Part shown: positions 1 through 8,336 of the stretch, piece by piece
How the letters are laid out: each line of letters opens with the position of its first letter
How positions within the stretch are numbered: the first letter of the stretch is position 1
Source: Acinetobacter gyllenbergii CIP 110306 = MTCC 11365
GTDB taxonomy: Bacteria > Pseudomonadota > Gammaproteobacteria > Pseudomonadales > Moraxellaceae
Assembly (NCBI RefSeq): GCF_000413855.1
Contig: NZ_ATGG01000017.1
Span: forward strand, 62,001-126,000
Reading direction: 5' to 3'
Length of the DNA stretch: 64,000 nt
Notes under the pieces: model-generated
The model's database searches: none
What the model was told of the DNA's origin: nothing
The model's input: only the letters and a program-made list of their open reading frames with translations
Program-made: the position numbers and the translations under genes

Positions 1-285
1 CAGGTCGTTTCCAATCAGTATATTGCTGACTATCCTGATGCCAAGTTACTGCAATATTTTTATGTGGATGCTGATCATCAAGGTTTAGGGATTGGCACTC
101 AGTTGATGTTATCAGCTCTTAACTCAGCACGACAACTGAATGCCAAACAACTCTATATTTCTGCCACCCCGAGTCAGCGCACAGTGGATTTTTACCTGAA
201 ACAAGGTGCTCAACTGATCGCACAACCTGATCAACAGCTGTTTGAACGAGAACCAGAAGACATTCACTTGCTCTATACACTTTAA
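1..285 (+). CDS. GNAT-family N-acetyltransferase, C-terminal part
   Basis: The reading frame is open from the first base, so the gene starts before the window; the GTG at 64 is internal. The visible 94 residues hold the acetyl-CoA binding signature of GNAT enzymes (HQGLGIGTQL, the Q/R-x-x-G-x-G/A loop) followed by the helix and the strand ending LYISATPS, then the C-terminal motif with FYLKQGAQ typical of the family. Substrate cannot be inferred. The gene is followed by about 300 bases without genes before fdxA, so it is probably the end of its own transcription unit. Confidence 0.85.
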   Translation, partial: QVVSNQYIADYPDAKLLQYFYVDADHQGLGIGTQLMLSALNSARQLNAKQLYISATPSQRTVDFYLKQGAQLIAQPDQQLFEREPEDIHLLYTL

Positions 286-588
286 CTTTTTATACAACTC
301 AGTAGAAATAAAAAACTAAAGCTGATTCAGCCTTGTTAATTAGCTGTTTTAATTGAGAATAAAAATAAGATTCAGTTGCAATGAATGAGCGAATTAAGCA
401 GGCTATGACTTTATTTTTAGTCAAAAAAACCAAAAATGATTGCAATATTTTCTTTATTATCAATATATTAATCTATTTTTCATATGTATAAATAAACAAT
501 ATCAATAAAAGCAATTGTTTGTTTACCCCTTTTTTGCCTACAATACCTCATTCCAAACAAAAAACCGTATTTTTAGGTAGCTGTCGCC
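286..588. other. Intergenic region before fdxA
   Basis: About 300 AT-rich bases with no credible ORF. The only structure I can name is the fdxA promoter candidate near its right end. No clear terminator for the preceding acetyltransferase was seen. Confidence 0.6.
515..544 (+). promoter_or_regulatory. Candidate sigma-70 promoter of fdxA
   Basis: TTGTTT (515-520) and TACAAT (539-544) are separated by 18 bases, placing transcription start about 38 bases before the fdxA ATG. Good -10, moderate -35. Confidence 0.5.
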
Positions 589-918
589 ATGACCTTTGTT
601 GTCACTGAAAATTGTATTAAATGTAAATATCAAGATTGTGTTGAAGTTTGCCCTGTAGACTGTTTCTACGAAGGTCCGAACTTCCTCGTTATCAATCCAG
701 ATGAATGTATCGACTGTGCACTTTGTGAACCAGAATGCCCAGCAAATGCAATTTTCTCTGAAGATGAATTACCAGAAGGTCAAGAAGTCTTTATCGAACT
801 CAATGCTGAATTATCAGAAAAATGGGCAGGTAATAACATCACACAAATTGGTGAACAACCAGCAGACCGTGAAGAATGGAATGGTAAGCCAGACAAGCTA
901 CAATATTTAGAAAAATAA
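589..918 (+). CDS. fdxA: 7Fe-8S ferredoxin FdxA
   Basis: A small electron carrier of the Azotobacter FdI/seven-iron type. Nine cysteines in the N-terminal half fit one [3Fe-4S] and one [4Fe-4S] cluster: C9, C12, C17, C21, C25 and C40, C43, C46, C50, with the CxxCxxCxxxCP signature at 40-51. The acidic C-terminal tail (about residues 60-109) is also usual for this family, and 109 residues is close to the normal 107-112. It stands alone, with a promoter at 515-544 and a terminator at 922-945. Cytoplasmic; its redox partner is not evident from the neighbourhood. Confidence 0.95.
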   Translation: MTFVVTENCIKCKYQDCVEVCPVDCFYEGPNFLVINPDECIDCALCEPECPANAIFSEDELPEGQEVFIELNAELSEKWAGNNITQIGEQPADREEWNGKPDKLQYLEK

Positions 919-921
919 TTC

Positions 922-945
922 AAAAGACCAGTTTACTGGTCTTTT
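922..945 (+). terminator. Intrinsic terminator of fdxA
   Basis: A 10-bp perfect stem (AAAAGACCAG / CTGGTCTTTT) with a TTTA loop, followed by T residues, 3 bases after the fdxA stop codon. Confidence 0.9.
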
Positions 946-1041
946 TTATACCTGAACCACACATTTCTTTGCAATTACGTCATTATTCATGCGCTATTTT
1001 GCATTAAAATAGTACGCCTACAGATTTTGAACTGCCTTTTT

Positions 1042-1755
1042 ATGATGCGAAATAAATTACAGGGTCTATTATCATTATTTATCATCCCTGTGATGATGGC
1101 GGGCTGTACCAGCTCAACGACAAAAGTAAATCAGCAGCAAGGTAAAAGAATTTACATTCCCCAAGAACAAGTCACGATTACCCGCCCGATCCCAAACAAA
1201 GTTGAACCTGCATCTTATCGCCAATGGTTGAATCAAGGTGAAAATTATGCCCGTGTTCGGGAATATGAACAATTTCTGACACGTAATAATGTGGCGCATA
1301 TTATTCCAAGCTTTGAGTTACTTCGTACTGCTCGCGACTGGCAAAAATGTGGTCGTACCGAATATATGGTGCCTAACCGTGAATTATGGAACAATTCCCT
1401 TTCGACCTTACGGGTCTTTAAGTATTTAATCGCAGCCAAAATCCTGACCGATTTTGAAGTGACTTCTGTCTATCGTGATTTGCCACTCAACCAATGTGCG
1501 GGTGGTGCGGGTTCTTCCAAACATTTATTCAACTCAGCCATCGATTTCCGTATTGGGCCTGAATATCCTCAACCTCAAGATTATGCCTATATTGAGCAAA
1601 CCAAGTTTAAATTATGTCAGTTCTGGGCACAGCATGGCCAAAGCCTAGACTTGGGAATTGGCTTATATAGTTCTGGTCAGATTCATATTGATACCCAAGG
1701 CTATCGTACTTGGGGCCCTGATCTTACCCGCAACAGCTCAATGTGTAATTTCTAA
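1042..1755 (+). CDS. Lipoprotein with D-Ala-D-Ala carboxypeptidase-like (M15) domain
   Basis: 237 residues from the ATG at 1042 (an in-frame TTG lies at 1027, but the signal peptide fits the ATG). The N-terminus is a lipoprotein signal ending in the lipobox MAGC, with lipidated C22. The C-terminal half carries zinc-peptidase M15 features: SKHLFNSAID (pattern SxHxxGxAxD, with S instead of the usual G) and IHID near the end, giving His/Asp/His metal ligands. Members trim peptidoglycan peptides in the periplasm; exact activity is not established. It is a single gene with its own terminator. Confidence 0.8.
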   Translation: MMRNKLQGLLSLFIIPVMMAGCTSSTTKVNQQQGKRIYIPQEQVTITRPIPNKVEPASYRQWLNQGENYARVREYEQFLTRNNVAHIIPSFELLRTARDWQKCGRTEYMVPNRELWNNSLSTLRVFKYLIAAKILTDFEVTSVYRDLPLNQCAGGAGSSKHLFNSAIDFRIGPEYPQPQDYAYIEQTKFKLCQFWAQHGQSLDLGIGLYSSGQIHIDTQGYRTWGPDLTRNSSMCNF

Positions 1756-1775
1756 AAATAGATCACATTCTTAAC

Positions 1776-1796
1776 AAGAGATCAAAATGATCTCTT
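1776..1796 (+). terminator. Intrinsic terminator after the M15 lipoprotein
   Basis: Stem AAGAGATCA / TGATCTCTT with an AAA loop and a following T run (1795-1800). Confidence 0.9.
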
Positions 1797-1894
1797 TTTT
1801 GCTTTAATCCTATAGATTCAATCAGCAATAAAATTGCACTCTCAGCATAAACGTTTAAAATGCAGAGCTAACAAATTGGTAGGTAAACTTGATT

Positions 1895-2563
1895 ATGCAA
1901 CAGATGTGGACCGAGATTGATGACTATATCAATTCACATTTAATTCCCACAGATCCAAGACTTCAACATGCATTAGACAATACTGATACTCAGGGTTTTT
2001 CTAATCATTTGGCTGTTGCGCCTAATCAAGGCATGTTTTTGCAAATGTTGATTCAAATGAACCAATGCAAACGTGTATTGGAACTCGGTACGTTTGGAGC
2101 ATACAGTACTATTTGGCTTGCTAAAGCCCTACCTGATGATGGTTATCTGCTGACGGTTGAAGGACGTGATACTCACGTGCTCATTGCCCAAGAAAATATT
2201 GATTATGCCAATATGCCCACCCATATTGAGCTCAAAAAAGGTCGTGGTGCAGATATTATGAACCAGCTCATTGCAGATGGCAGTGAACCCTTTGATCTGA
2301 TTTTTATTGATGCAGATAAACAAAGTTACCGTGAATATTTTGAACTCAGTCTCAAACTGTCGCATTCAGGCACCATTATCGTTTTGGATAATGTGATCCG
2401 TGCAGGCGCAATTTTAGACGAGAATAACAAGAAACCTAGTATTGAAGGAATTCGTGAAGCTTTCACTGCATTGAAAGATCATCCTCAGTTGCTTTCTTGC
2501 ACAGCTTTGCAAACCGTTGGCTCAAAAGGCCATGATGGTTTTGCCATTGCCATTGTAAAATAA
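1895..2563 (+). CDS. SAM-dependent O-methyltransferase (COMT/MdmC-like)
   Basis: 222 residues from ATG 1895; a TTG two codons earlier (1889) is less likely. The Rossmann fold of class I methyltransferases is evident: motif I VLELGTFGAYSTIWLA binds S-adenosylmethionine, then LLTVEGRD (acidic residue binding the ribose), and FDLIFIDADKQSY with the metal-binding Asp of the cation-dependent caffeoyl-CoA/catechol O-methyltransferase family, then IIVLDNVIRAG. Length is right for the bacterial members. Natural substrate unknown, probably a catechol or other vicinal-hydroxyl aromatic. Monocistronic as far as can be seen. Confidence 0.88.
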   Translation: MQQMWTEIDDYINSHLIPTDPRLQHALDNTDTQGFSNHLAVAPNQGMFLQMLIQMNQCKRVLELGTFGAYSTIWLAKALPDDGYLLTVEGRDTHVLIAQENIDYANMPTHIELKKGRGADIMNQLIADGSEPFDLIFIDADKQSYREYFELSLKLSHSGTIIVLDNVIRAGAILDENNKKPSIEGIREAFTALKDHPQLLSCTALQTVGSKGHDGFAIAIVK

Positions 2564-2630
2564 AGGTTAAAAAACAACCTATTTAATTTAGTTGTGTAAT
2601 ATCAATAAATTATATTTATCTGCTATGCTT

Positions 2631-2673
2631 TTCCATACAGTTATCCACAGGAATTGCGGATAACTATATGGAA
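2631..2673. repeat. Long imperfect inverted repeat containing DnaA-box-like sequences
   Basis: Arms 2631-2646 and 2658-2673 pair over 15 of 16 positions around an 11-base centre. It lies between the convergent methyltransferase and usp genes, the usual place for a bidirectional terminator, but neither side has a T tract. TTATCCACA (2641-2649) is an exact DnaA-box consensus, and the opposite strand of 2655-2663 reads TTATCCGCA, one base different. Confidence 0.75.
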
Positions 2674-2682
2674 CAAAATGAA

Positions 2683-3525
2683 TCACTTAGCAACTAATAG
2701 AGGAACATTGGCATTACGAAAAATGGTTGTTGTGATACTGCCTAAGAAAAATTGATGAATTTTACTGTGGCTGAATGCACCGAGTACAATTAGTTGAATA
2801 TCATGTTCTCTTTGATATTCAAGAATATTTTGTGCGACATCACCATAACGATATACAGAAACCACCTCTAAACCCGCATCCGTTAAATACTTTTCAGGTT
2901 CCGCCAACATTTCTGGATGATCACCCACATAAAGCAAATGACATTGTAGTTTTTTCAACAGATCACTTTGTGCAATGCGTTGCAGCATCTTCTGGCAAGT
3001 TGGTGAATATTCATAAGCAAAGATGAAACGTTTCGGTGGCTGAAAATGTTCGCCGACTGTGATGACGGTACAATTCGCCCCACGGATAAAGTTTTCGACA
3101 TTACTGCCAATGGCTTTATTCTTCTCGGCGGCGCGCTCACCAACCCGCCCCATGATCACGACATCATTTTCATTGAGGATATTAAAACTTTGTTCAAGAA
3201 AATCGCCTTTTTCCTGAATTTTAGTACTGGTTAAACCATATTGCTTTTCGATCAACTCAGAAATGTGATTCAGCAAATTATTACTATAATCGAGTGCTAG
3301 CTCGCTTTGCTTTTGTTCCAACTCCGCGAGTTCTTTAAGTAGCATGGCATTACTTTCAAAGCCAATCACGCCACTGATTTCACCTAAATGATAACTAGCT
3401 GGGTAATAGTCCAAGATTTGCAACAATACCAACTCTCTTTGCGTTTGTTTCGCAACCCATACTGCCGCTTCTGCAACAGCATCTATGCAGGGTGAAGAAT
3501 CAATACATGCAATTACACGGTTCAT
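2683..3525 (-). CDS. Universal stress protein, two tandem UspA domains
   Basis: 280 residues with two UspA folds (about 1-145 and 150-280). Each begins with a beta strand (VIACIDSSP; FIFAYEYSP). The first has a nucleotide-binding signature of the type G-x2-G-x(9-10)-G-S (GRVGERAAEKNKAIGS); the second has LGAFSHSKIHQFFLGS, a looser version in which the second glycine is missing. Tandem Usp proteins (UspE-like) are cytoplasmic stress-survival factors. The start has an upstream GAGAGG ribosome-binding site, and a 12-bp palindrome (3540-3551) lies just upstream. Single gene. Confidence 0.92.
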   Translation of the reverse strand: MNRVIACIDSSPCIDAVAEAAVWVAKQTQRELVLLQILDYYPASYHLGEISGVIGFESNAMLLKELAELEQKQSELALDYSNNLLNHISELIEKQYGLTSTKIQEKGDFLEQSFNILNENDVVIMGRVGERAAEKNKAIGSNVENFIRGANCTVITVGEHFQPPKRFIFAYEYSPTCQKMLQRIAQSDLLKKLQCHLLYVGDHPEMLAEPEKYLTDAGLEVVSVYRYGDVAQNILEYQREHDIQLIVLGAFSHSKIHQFFLGSITTTIFRNANVPLLVAK

Positions 3526-3539
3526 TTTCGCCTCTCTCT

Positions 3540-3551
3540 AGGTATATACCT
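3540..3551. promoter_or_regulatory. 12-bp perfect palindrome upstream of usp
   Basis: AGGTATATACCT is fully self-complementary and ends 14 bases before the usp start codon. It could be an operator; no regulator is identifiable nearby. Confidence 0.4.
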
Positions 3552-3630
3552 TAGGTCTTCTACTTATTTTTAACTTAACATAGATAAAAGCATGGTGGGT
3601 TAAATTTATGTATCGAATCTCATACGCTTT

Positions 3631-4245
3631 TTATTCGCTTCGATAACGAATAAGTTTGGCAGGGTTGCCTGCAACTACCGCATAATCCTCAATATCTTTA
3701 GTCACCATACTGTTCATTCCCACCACCGCATGATCGCCAATTTTAATTCCATCTTTAATCCCGACATGCGCTCCTAGCCACACATCTCGACCAATCTCAA
3801 TACCTTTGGAAGTCACGGGCTGTTGATAAATAGGGCGATCCAAATCCATCCCATGATCAAATGCATAGAGATGACTATAGGCCGCAATTCGAACTTGATC
3901 ATGCAACTTAATTCCGGTACGACCACCATCTAAAATACAATGGTGGTTAATGGCCACTTCATTGCCAATTTCTAAAGGACCATGCAAAGTACAATCAGCC
4001 GCAATAAAAGTATTATCGCCAATACTAATCTTTCGACCACGTTCAGCAAAAATATGGGCTAATGGTGAAATAAAACAATTCTGACCAATTTCAACGGTTT
4101 CCATCTCCATCAAATAGGCTTGATACTCTGCCTGCCATGCCTCAGCCCATTCACGGTGTTTGGGTTTCAGTGTCCAATACAGCCAAGGCATATAATTCAG
4201 ACGCTGTTTATGCTGCTCTCGGTATTTCAATAAAGGATCATTCAT
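3631..4245 (-). CDS. Left-handed beta-helix (hexapeptide) acyltransferase
   Basis: 204 residues starting at MNDPLLKY (ATG 4245). The frame stays open to 4326, but the 27 extra residues look non-protein-like. Repeated hexapeptides (ISIGDNTFIAADCTLHG, IGNEVAINHHCILDGG, IEIGRDVWLGAHVGI, IGDHAVVGMNSMV) build the LbH prism, and the tail VVAGNPAKLIRYR is the classic end of the NodL/maltose-acetyltransferase group. These enzymes transfer acetyl from acetyl-CoA to a sugar or similar hydroxyl. The N-terminal 60 residues (LNYMPWLYWTLKPKHREW) are specific to a subfamily I cannot name. It follows the IMPACT gene by 77 bases and may be co-transcribed. Confidence 0.85.
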   Translation of the reverse strand: MNDPLLKYREQHKQRLNYMPWLYWTLKPKHREWAEAWQAEYQAYLMEMETVEIGQNCFISPLAHIFAERGRKISIGDNTFIAADCTLHGPLEIGNEVAINHHCILDGGRTGIKLHDQVRIAAYSHLYAFDHGMDLDRPIYQQPVTSKGIEIGRDVWLGAHVGIKDGIKIGDHAVVGMNSMVTKDIEDYAVVAGNPAKLIRYRSE

Positions 4246-4322
4246 CGTCTTGTTGTTCCTCGAGCAACACCACTTGCTCACGTCCTGAGAGGCATCGCCT
4301 CGCAAGAGAGGACAAATACATT

Positions 4323-4910
4323 TCAATCATCACATACATGTAATTTCTCACGTCCTCTACTCACATCCTGAAGTTTAAGTCTTAAAGGTTCAATTTGATG
4401 CACTTGAACACGTGCCTCAATGACCACCCCTGTTTCGGTATATTGTTCTTGATATTCGATCAGCTGCTGCATCAGCTCATATTGAATAATCGCCCATTCA
4501 TTAAATAAACAAGCAAAGCGAATTTCCTTCTTTTCAATCAATTCAATTTTTTCAGCCAAGAGCAAACATTGACCTGCACAGCCACCATAAGCACGAACCA
4601 ATCCACCTGTGCCTAACTTAATCCCACCATACCAACGATTTACCAATACAATGACATTGGTCAACTCATTGCCTTCAATCGTCGCAAGTATAGGGCGCCC
4701 TGCTGTGCCAGAGGGTTCACCATCATCATTAAATCGAACCTGATGTCCAATTTTCCACGCCCAACATTGATGCGTCGTCGACAGATCTTTATGCGTTTCT
4801 AAAAAGTTTTTAACTTGCTGTTCATTTTCAACAACAGCTGCAATCGCCTGAAAACGACTTTTTTTAATTTCTTCTTCAAAAGTAACCGTATTGGCAATGG
4901 TGAATGGCAT
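4323..4910 (-). CDS. IMPACT/YigZ family protein
   Basis: 195 residues from ATG 4910 (MPFTIANTVTFEEEIKKSRF); upstream in-frame codons to 4991 are not typical of the family and overlap a terminator. Signature motifs are FNDDGEPSGTAGRPIL and VNRWYGGIKLGTGGLVRAYG of the UPF0029/Impact N-terminal domain, followed by a ferredoxin-like C-terminal domain (about 130-195). Related proteins are implicated in translation control; the bacterial biochemical role is not firmly known. It precedes the acetyltransferase on the same strand. Confidence 0.9.
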   Translation of the reverse strand: MPFTIANTVTFEEEIKKSRFQAIAAVVENEQQVKNFLETHKDLSTTHQCWAWKIGHQVRFNDDGEPSGTAGRPILATIEGNELTNVIVLVNRWYGGIKLGTGGLVRAYGGCAGQCLLLAEKIELIEKKEIRFACLFNEWAIIQYELMQQLIEYQEQYTETGVVIEARVQVHQIEPLRLKLQDVSRGREKLHVCDD

Positions 4911-4963
4911 AAAACATAAATACAAATTTAAAACGCAATTATAGCTTTTTAGCACCCAAATAA

Positions 4964-4988
4964 AAAACCTCGCATCAAGCGAGGTTTT
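4964..4988 (-). terminator. Terminator of the type I secretion operon
   Basis: Perfect 10-bp stem AAAACCTCGC / GCGAGGTTTT with a 5-base loop; on the minus strand it is followed by TTTTTTATTT-like sequence, 13 bases after the adaptor-gene stop codon. Confidence 0.9.
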
Positions 4989-5001
4989 CAATCAGCACAA
5001 G

Positions 5002-6192
5002 TTAGCGTTCACGCAATGCTTCTTTGGCTTTATTAAACGGTTTCAACAAGTAATCCATAATGGTTTTTTGCCCCGTACGAATATCCACGGTTGCCACCAT
5101 ACCCGGTGTGATGCTAAAGGCTTTACCCGCCTTGTTATATAAGCGGTCTGAATCCGTCCGAATATAAACACGATAATAGAACTGATCTTGCTTGACCTCA
5201 TCACGAATGGTATCTGGTGAAATTACAGTCACCTTACCATCTAAACCGCCATAGATTGAATAATCATAGGCCGTGATTTTAACCAAGGCCTCCTGACCAG
5301 GACGAATAAAAGCAATGTCACGTGGTGAAATACGCGCTTCGATCAGTAACTTATCCTCTAAAGGTACAATGGTCATGAGCTTACCATTTTGAGGAATCAC
5401 ACCACCTAAAGTCGTAACATCAATTTCTTTCACAACGCCACGTACAGGGGCTTTAAACACTGCACGTTCCAGACTGTCATTTCGACCATTCACAATTTGC
5501 TGCTGAGTTTGAATATCAGTATTGGCCTTAGACAATTCTTCTCGTGCTTTGACGTAATACTGATTACGCGTGTCATTGATTTTATTGTTTAAATCATTGG
5601 CCTCACGCTTTAAACGCAAGACTTCAACCTCACTGGCCGCCCCTTTGGCAACCAATGGCTCAGTCATTGCCAGTTCTTGTCGTACCAGTTTTGCAGCTTG
5701 TTCATAACCTTCAATTGACTGTTCTAAATTGGCACGTCGTGATAAATACAAGGCCGTTTCTTCTTGTACCAATTTAGGACTCTTTTGCACATCTTCAGGA
5801 AAACTTAAAGGCGAACCCGTCACTTCAGCACGTAAACGTGCAGCTGTTGCCTGCGCAGAAATCAATAAAGACTTTGACTCCCCAACATTCGATGCAAAAC
5901 GTGTAGGATCAAGTTGAGCAAGGATTTGCCCCTTTTCAACTACATCCCCTTCATTGACATCAAGTTTTGTGAGAATTCCCCCTTCAAGTGACTGGATAAT
6001 TTGCTCTTTTGAAGAGGGAATCACTTTCCCCGTACCCGTTGAAACTTCTTCCAGATTAAATAACCATGCCCAGATTAAGAGTGAAAGTAAACCAATCCCG
6101 ATCATCCAAACAACAAGCGTCGAACGAGGTAACCTTGGTTCATTATAAGTTACGTTCATGGGACGACTGCTGTTCTGTTGTTGTTCACTCAT
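5002..6192 (-). CDS. Type I secretion membrane-fusion protein (HlyD/LapC family)
   Basis: 396 residues. A single N-terminal membrane segment (about 26-48, TLVVWMIGIGLLSLLIWAW) is followed by a biotinyl-lipoyl half-motif (GGILTKLDVNEGDVVEKGQILAQLD), a long periplasmic coiled coil (about 95-245), the second lipoyl half (VFKAPVRGVVKEIDVTTLGGV) and the beta-barrel/C-terminal domain. It bridges the inner-membrane ABC exporter and the TolC-like channel. It is last in a three-gene minus-strand operon, 17 bases after the exporter gene. Length and architecture match LapC-type adaptors. Confidence 0.94.
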   Translation of the reverse strand: MSEQQQNSSRPMNVTYNEPRLPRSTLVVWMIGIGLLSLLIWAWLFNLEEVSTGTGKVIPSSKEQIIQSLEGGILTKLDVNEGDVVEKGQILAQLDPTRFASNVGESKSLLISAQATAARLRAEVTGSPLSFPEDVQKSPKLVQEETALYLSRRANLEQSIEGYEQAAKLVRQELAMTEPLVAKGAASEVEVLRLKREANDLNNKINDTRNQYYVKAREELSKANTDIQTQQQIVNGRNDSLERAVFKAPVRGVVKEIDVTTLGGVIPQNGKLMTIVPLEDKLLIEARISPRDIAFIRPGQEALVKITAYDYSIYGGLDGKVTVISPDTIRDEVKQDQFYYRVYIRTDSDRLYNKAGKAFSITPGMVATVDIRTGQKTIMDYLLKPFNKAKEALRER

Positions 6193-6209
6193 AAAATTTC
6201 CTCGAAGTA

Positions 6210-8336
6210 TTAAACTATTTTTTGTTTTATTGATGATTGTTGTAAAACTTGATCTACTGGTCCATCCATGACGATCTTACCTTCATTCATAACAATAATT
6301 CGGTCCACCAACTCCAAAACAGCACGTCGATGTGTTGCAACCACTAAAGTTCGATAACCGAGCCAACTCTTCAAGTGATCAATCAGTTGCTTCTCTGCAA
6401 CATCATCAATTGCCGCTGTAGGCTCATCTAGCAATAGAATATTCGGTTGACGAATCAATAAGCGCGCCAACAATAAGGCTTGTCGTTGCCCTCCAGAAAA
6501 ACCAACACCACCTTCCAAAACCAAATGATCGAGTCCTTCTTTCTTTTCATGCACAAAACTCAAGGCACCTGTTACTTTTAACGCTTTAAGAATATCTTCA
6601 TCACGCGCTAAAGGTGCGCCAAGTGTCAGATTTTCACGAATTGTGCCATAAAATAAATGAGCATTCTGATTAAGTAAGCCCATATCACGACGTACATCGG
6701 CAGGGTCAATCAGACTAATATCCAAATCATCCAAATACACCGAACCCGAATTAGGGAACTGCATTGCAGATAAAATCTGTAATAAAGTAGATTTACCCGC
6801 ACCATTGCGTCCTAAGATTGCAATACGTTCACCCGCACGAATCTTAAGTTGTGGGATCACCAAACTTGGGCGTGGATCCTCTTCCGTGTATTGGAACACC
6901 ACTTTTTTCAACTCATAATCGCCATGCAACACTTCTTTGTGTACTAAATGTGCTTGATCTGGTTGATCTACAGGTTTCTGCATTAACTCATCTAAGCTTT
7001 TCTTCGCGACTTTTGCCTGTTGCAAACGTCCCAAAATCCCAGTGATCTGTGAAATCGGCGCAAGCATACGTGAAGATAAAATCGAACAGGCGACCAGAGC
7101 ACCTGTGGTCATGTCACCTTTCATCACCGCAAAACAGCCCACTAATATCACCGCGGCATATGTTAAACCCTGAATCTTTTGTGTCCACGCAGTCAATACA
7201 CCTACGATCTTGCGCTGCTGCATACTAATATCAGCAGACACTTCATTCATATGATTCCATTGATTCTGGAAACGTGACTCTGCGCGCAATAACTTAATAT
7301 CTTCAATGCCTTGTACTGCTTCTACCAAAATGGCATTACGAATTGAAGATTCACGCATCCCTTCCTGTGCAAGTTGTGCCAATTTATTCTGGGCCAAAAT
7401 TGCAGGCAAAATCATCAAGGGAACAACCAGCAGCATCACCCAAAAGAGATTGCCGCCAATAATTGCAAAAATAATCAGGAATAAGAAAAAGAAAGGGAGA
7501 TCAGCAATTGCTCCCATTGTGGTTGACGTCACCAGATCACGAACACCTTCCAACTCACGGATTTGAGAAATAAAGGTTCCCGTTGACTTAGAACGCTCAC
7601 TATTTTTAATTCTTAATGCATGGCCAAAGACACGATCAGAGATCCTTAAATCTGCACGTTTACCTATAATATCGGAGATATAGACCCGCGATAGTCTTAA
7701 TACAAACTCAAAAATAGCCGCAATCAGCACTCCACCAGCAAGTACCCAAAGCGTTGGAATAGACTGAGATGGAACTACACGATCGTAGACCTGCATCGAA
7801 AAGATAATCGTGGCCAAAGCCAAAATATTGGCAATCATCGATGCCAACATGATATCGATATAACGTTTCCAATCCTGTAAGACAATTGACCAGAACCAGC
7901 TTGGTTCATACGGTTTAATGTATTCATCAATACGTGCATCAGGCACTGACTGTTCTGGACGAAGCACATATACATTTTTAATAATGTGCTTCAATGCACC
8001 CACTGCAAACTTTTGTGATAAACCTTGATCACCACTCAGTTGAACACTGACGTGGCCTGAACCGTCGGCTTTATCAATAACACCAACTTGCCCGTCGGCT
8101 AATTCTACCAGTACTGGTAAACGCCAAGGGTTAATCACGTCATCACTAAAAGCAACCCGTCTGACATTCAAACCAACCTGTCGACTAATCAAAACCAATA
8201 CTTCATCTAGATTTTGATTTTGGTTCCAATCGAGCTGTAAGCGAATTCGCTCCTCAGAAGGTTCAATGCGATAATGTTTTGCAATCGTCAGTATGGCCTG
8301 TAACCAAGGCTGATAATTTATTTTTGTAGTCATCAT
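6210..8336 (-). CDS. Type I secretion ABC exporter with degenerate C39-like domain (LapB/HlyB family)
   Basis: 708 residues. Residues 1-135 form a C39-peptidase-like domain with no cysteine at all, so it is a non-proteolytic C39-like domain as in RTX/large-adhesin exporters. A six-helix transmembrane domain follows (about 155-440), then an ATPase: Walker A GRNGAGKST, signature FSGGQRQALLLARLL, Walker B NILLLDEP, H-loop ATHR. The start overlaps the stop of the upstream channel gene in ATGA, indicating translational coupling. It powers one-step secretion of an unidentified substrate, likely a C-terminal-signal adhesin or RTX protein. Confidence 0.95.
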   Translation of the reverse strand: MMTTKINYQPWLQAILTIAKHYRIEPSEERIRLQLDWNQNQNLDEVLVLISRQVGLNVRRVAFSDDVINPWRLPVLVELADGQVGVIDKADGSGHVSVQLSGDQGLSQKFAVGALKHIIKNVYVLRPEQSVPDARIDEYIKPYEPSWFWSIVLQDWKRYIDIMLASMIANILALATIIFSMQVYDRVVPSQSIPTLWVLAGGVLIAAIFEFVLRLSRVYISDIIGKRADLRISDRVFGHALRIKNSERSKSTGTFISQIRELEGVRDLVTSTTMGAIADLPFFFLFLIIFAIIGGNLFWVMLLVVPLMILPAILAQNKLAQLAQEGMRESSIRNAILVEAVQGIEDIKLLRAESRFQNQWNHMNEVSADISMQQRKIVGVLTAWTQKIQGLTYAAVILVGCFAVMKGDMTTGALVACSILSSRMLAPISQITGILGRLQQAKVAKKSLDELMQKPVDQPDQAHLVHKEVLHGDYELKKVVFQYTEEDPRPSLVIPQLKIRAGERIAILGRNGAGKSTLLQILSAMQFPNSGSVYLDDLDISLIDPADVRRDMGLLNQNAHLFYGTIRENLTLGAPLARDEDILKALKVTGALSFVHEKKEGLDHLVLEGGVGFSGGQRQALLLARLLIRQPNILLLDEPTAAIDDVAEKQLIDHLKSWLGYRTLVVATHRRAVLELVDRIIVMNEGKIVMDGPVDQVLQQSSIKQKIV

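Noticed and set aside
2641..2663. Replication origin suggested by DnaA boxes
   Set aside because: Only two boxes, no AT-rich unwinding element and no dnaA, dnaN or gidA nearby.
4246..4326. N-terminal extension of the hexapeptide acyltransferase
   Set aside because: The added residues are Cys/Arg-rich, arise from small hairpins in the DNA and lack similarity to the family N-terminus; ATG 4245 gives the expected start.
6210..8336. Bacteriocin-processing ABC exporter
   Set aside because: The C39-like domain has no cysteine, so it cannot cleave a leader peptide; the operon structure matches RTX/adhesin secretion.
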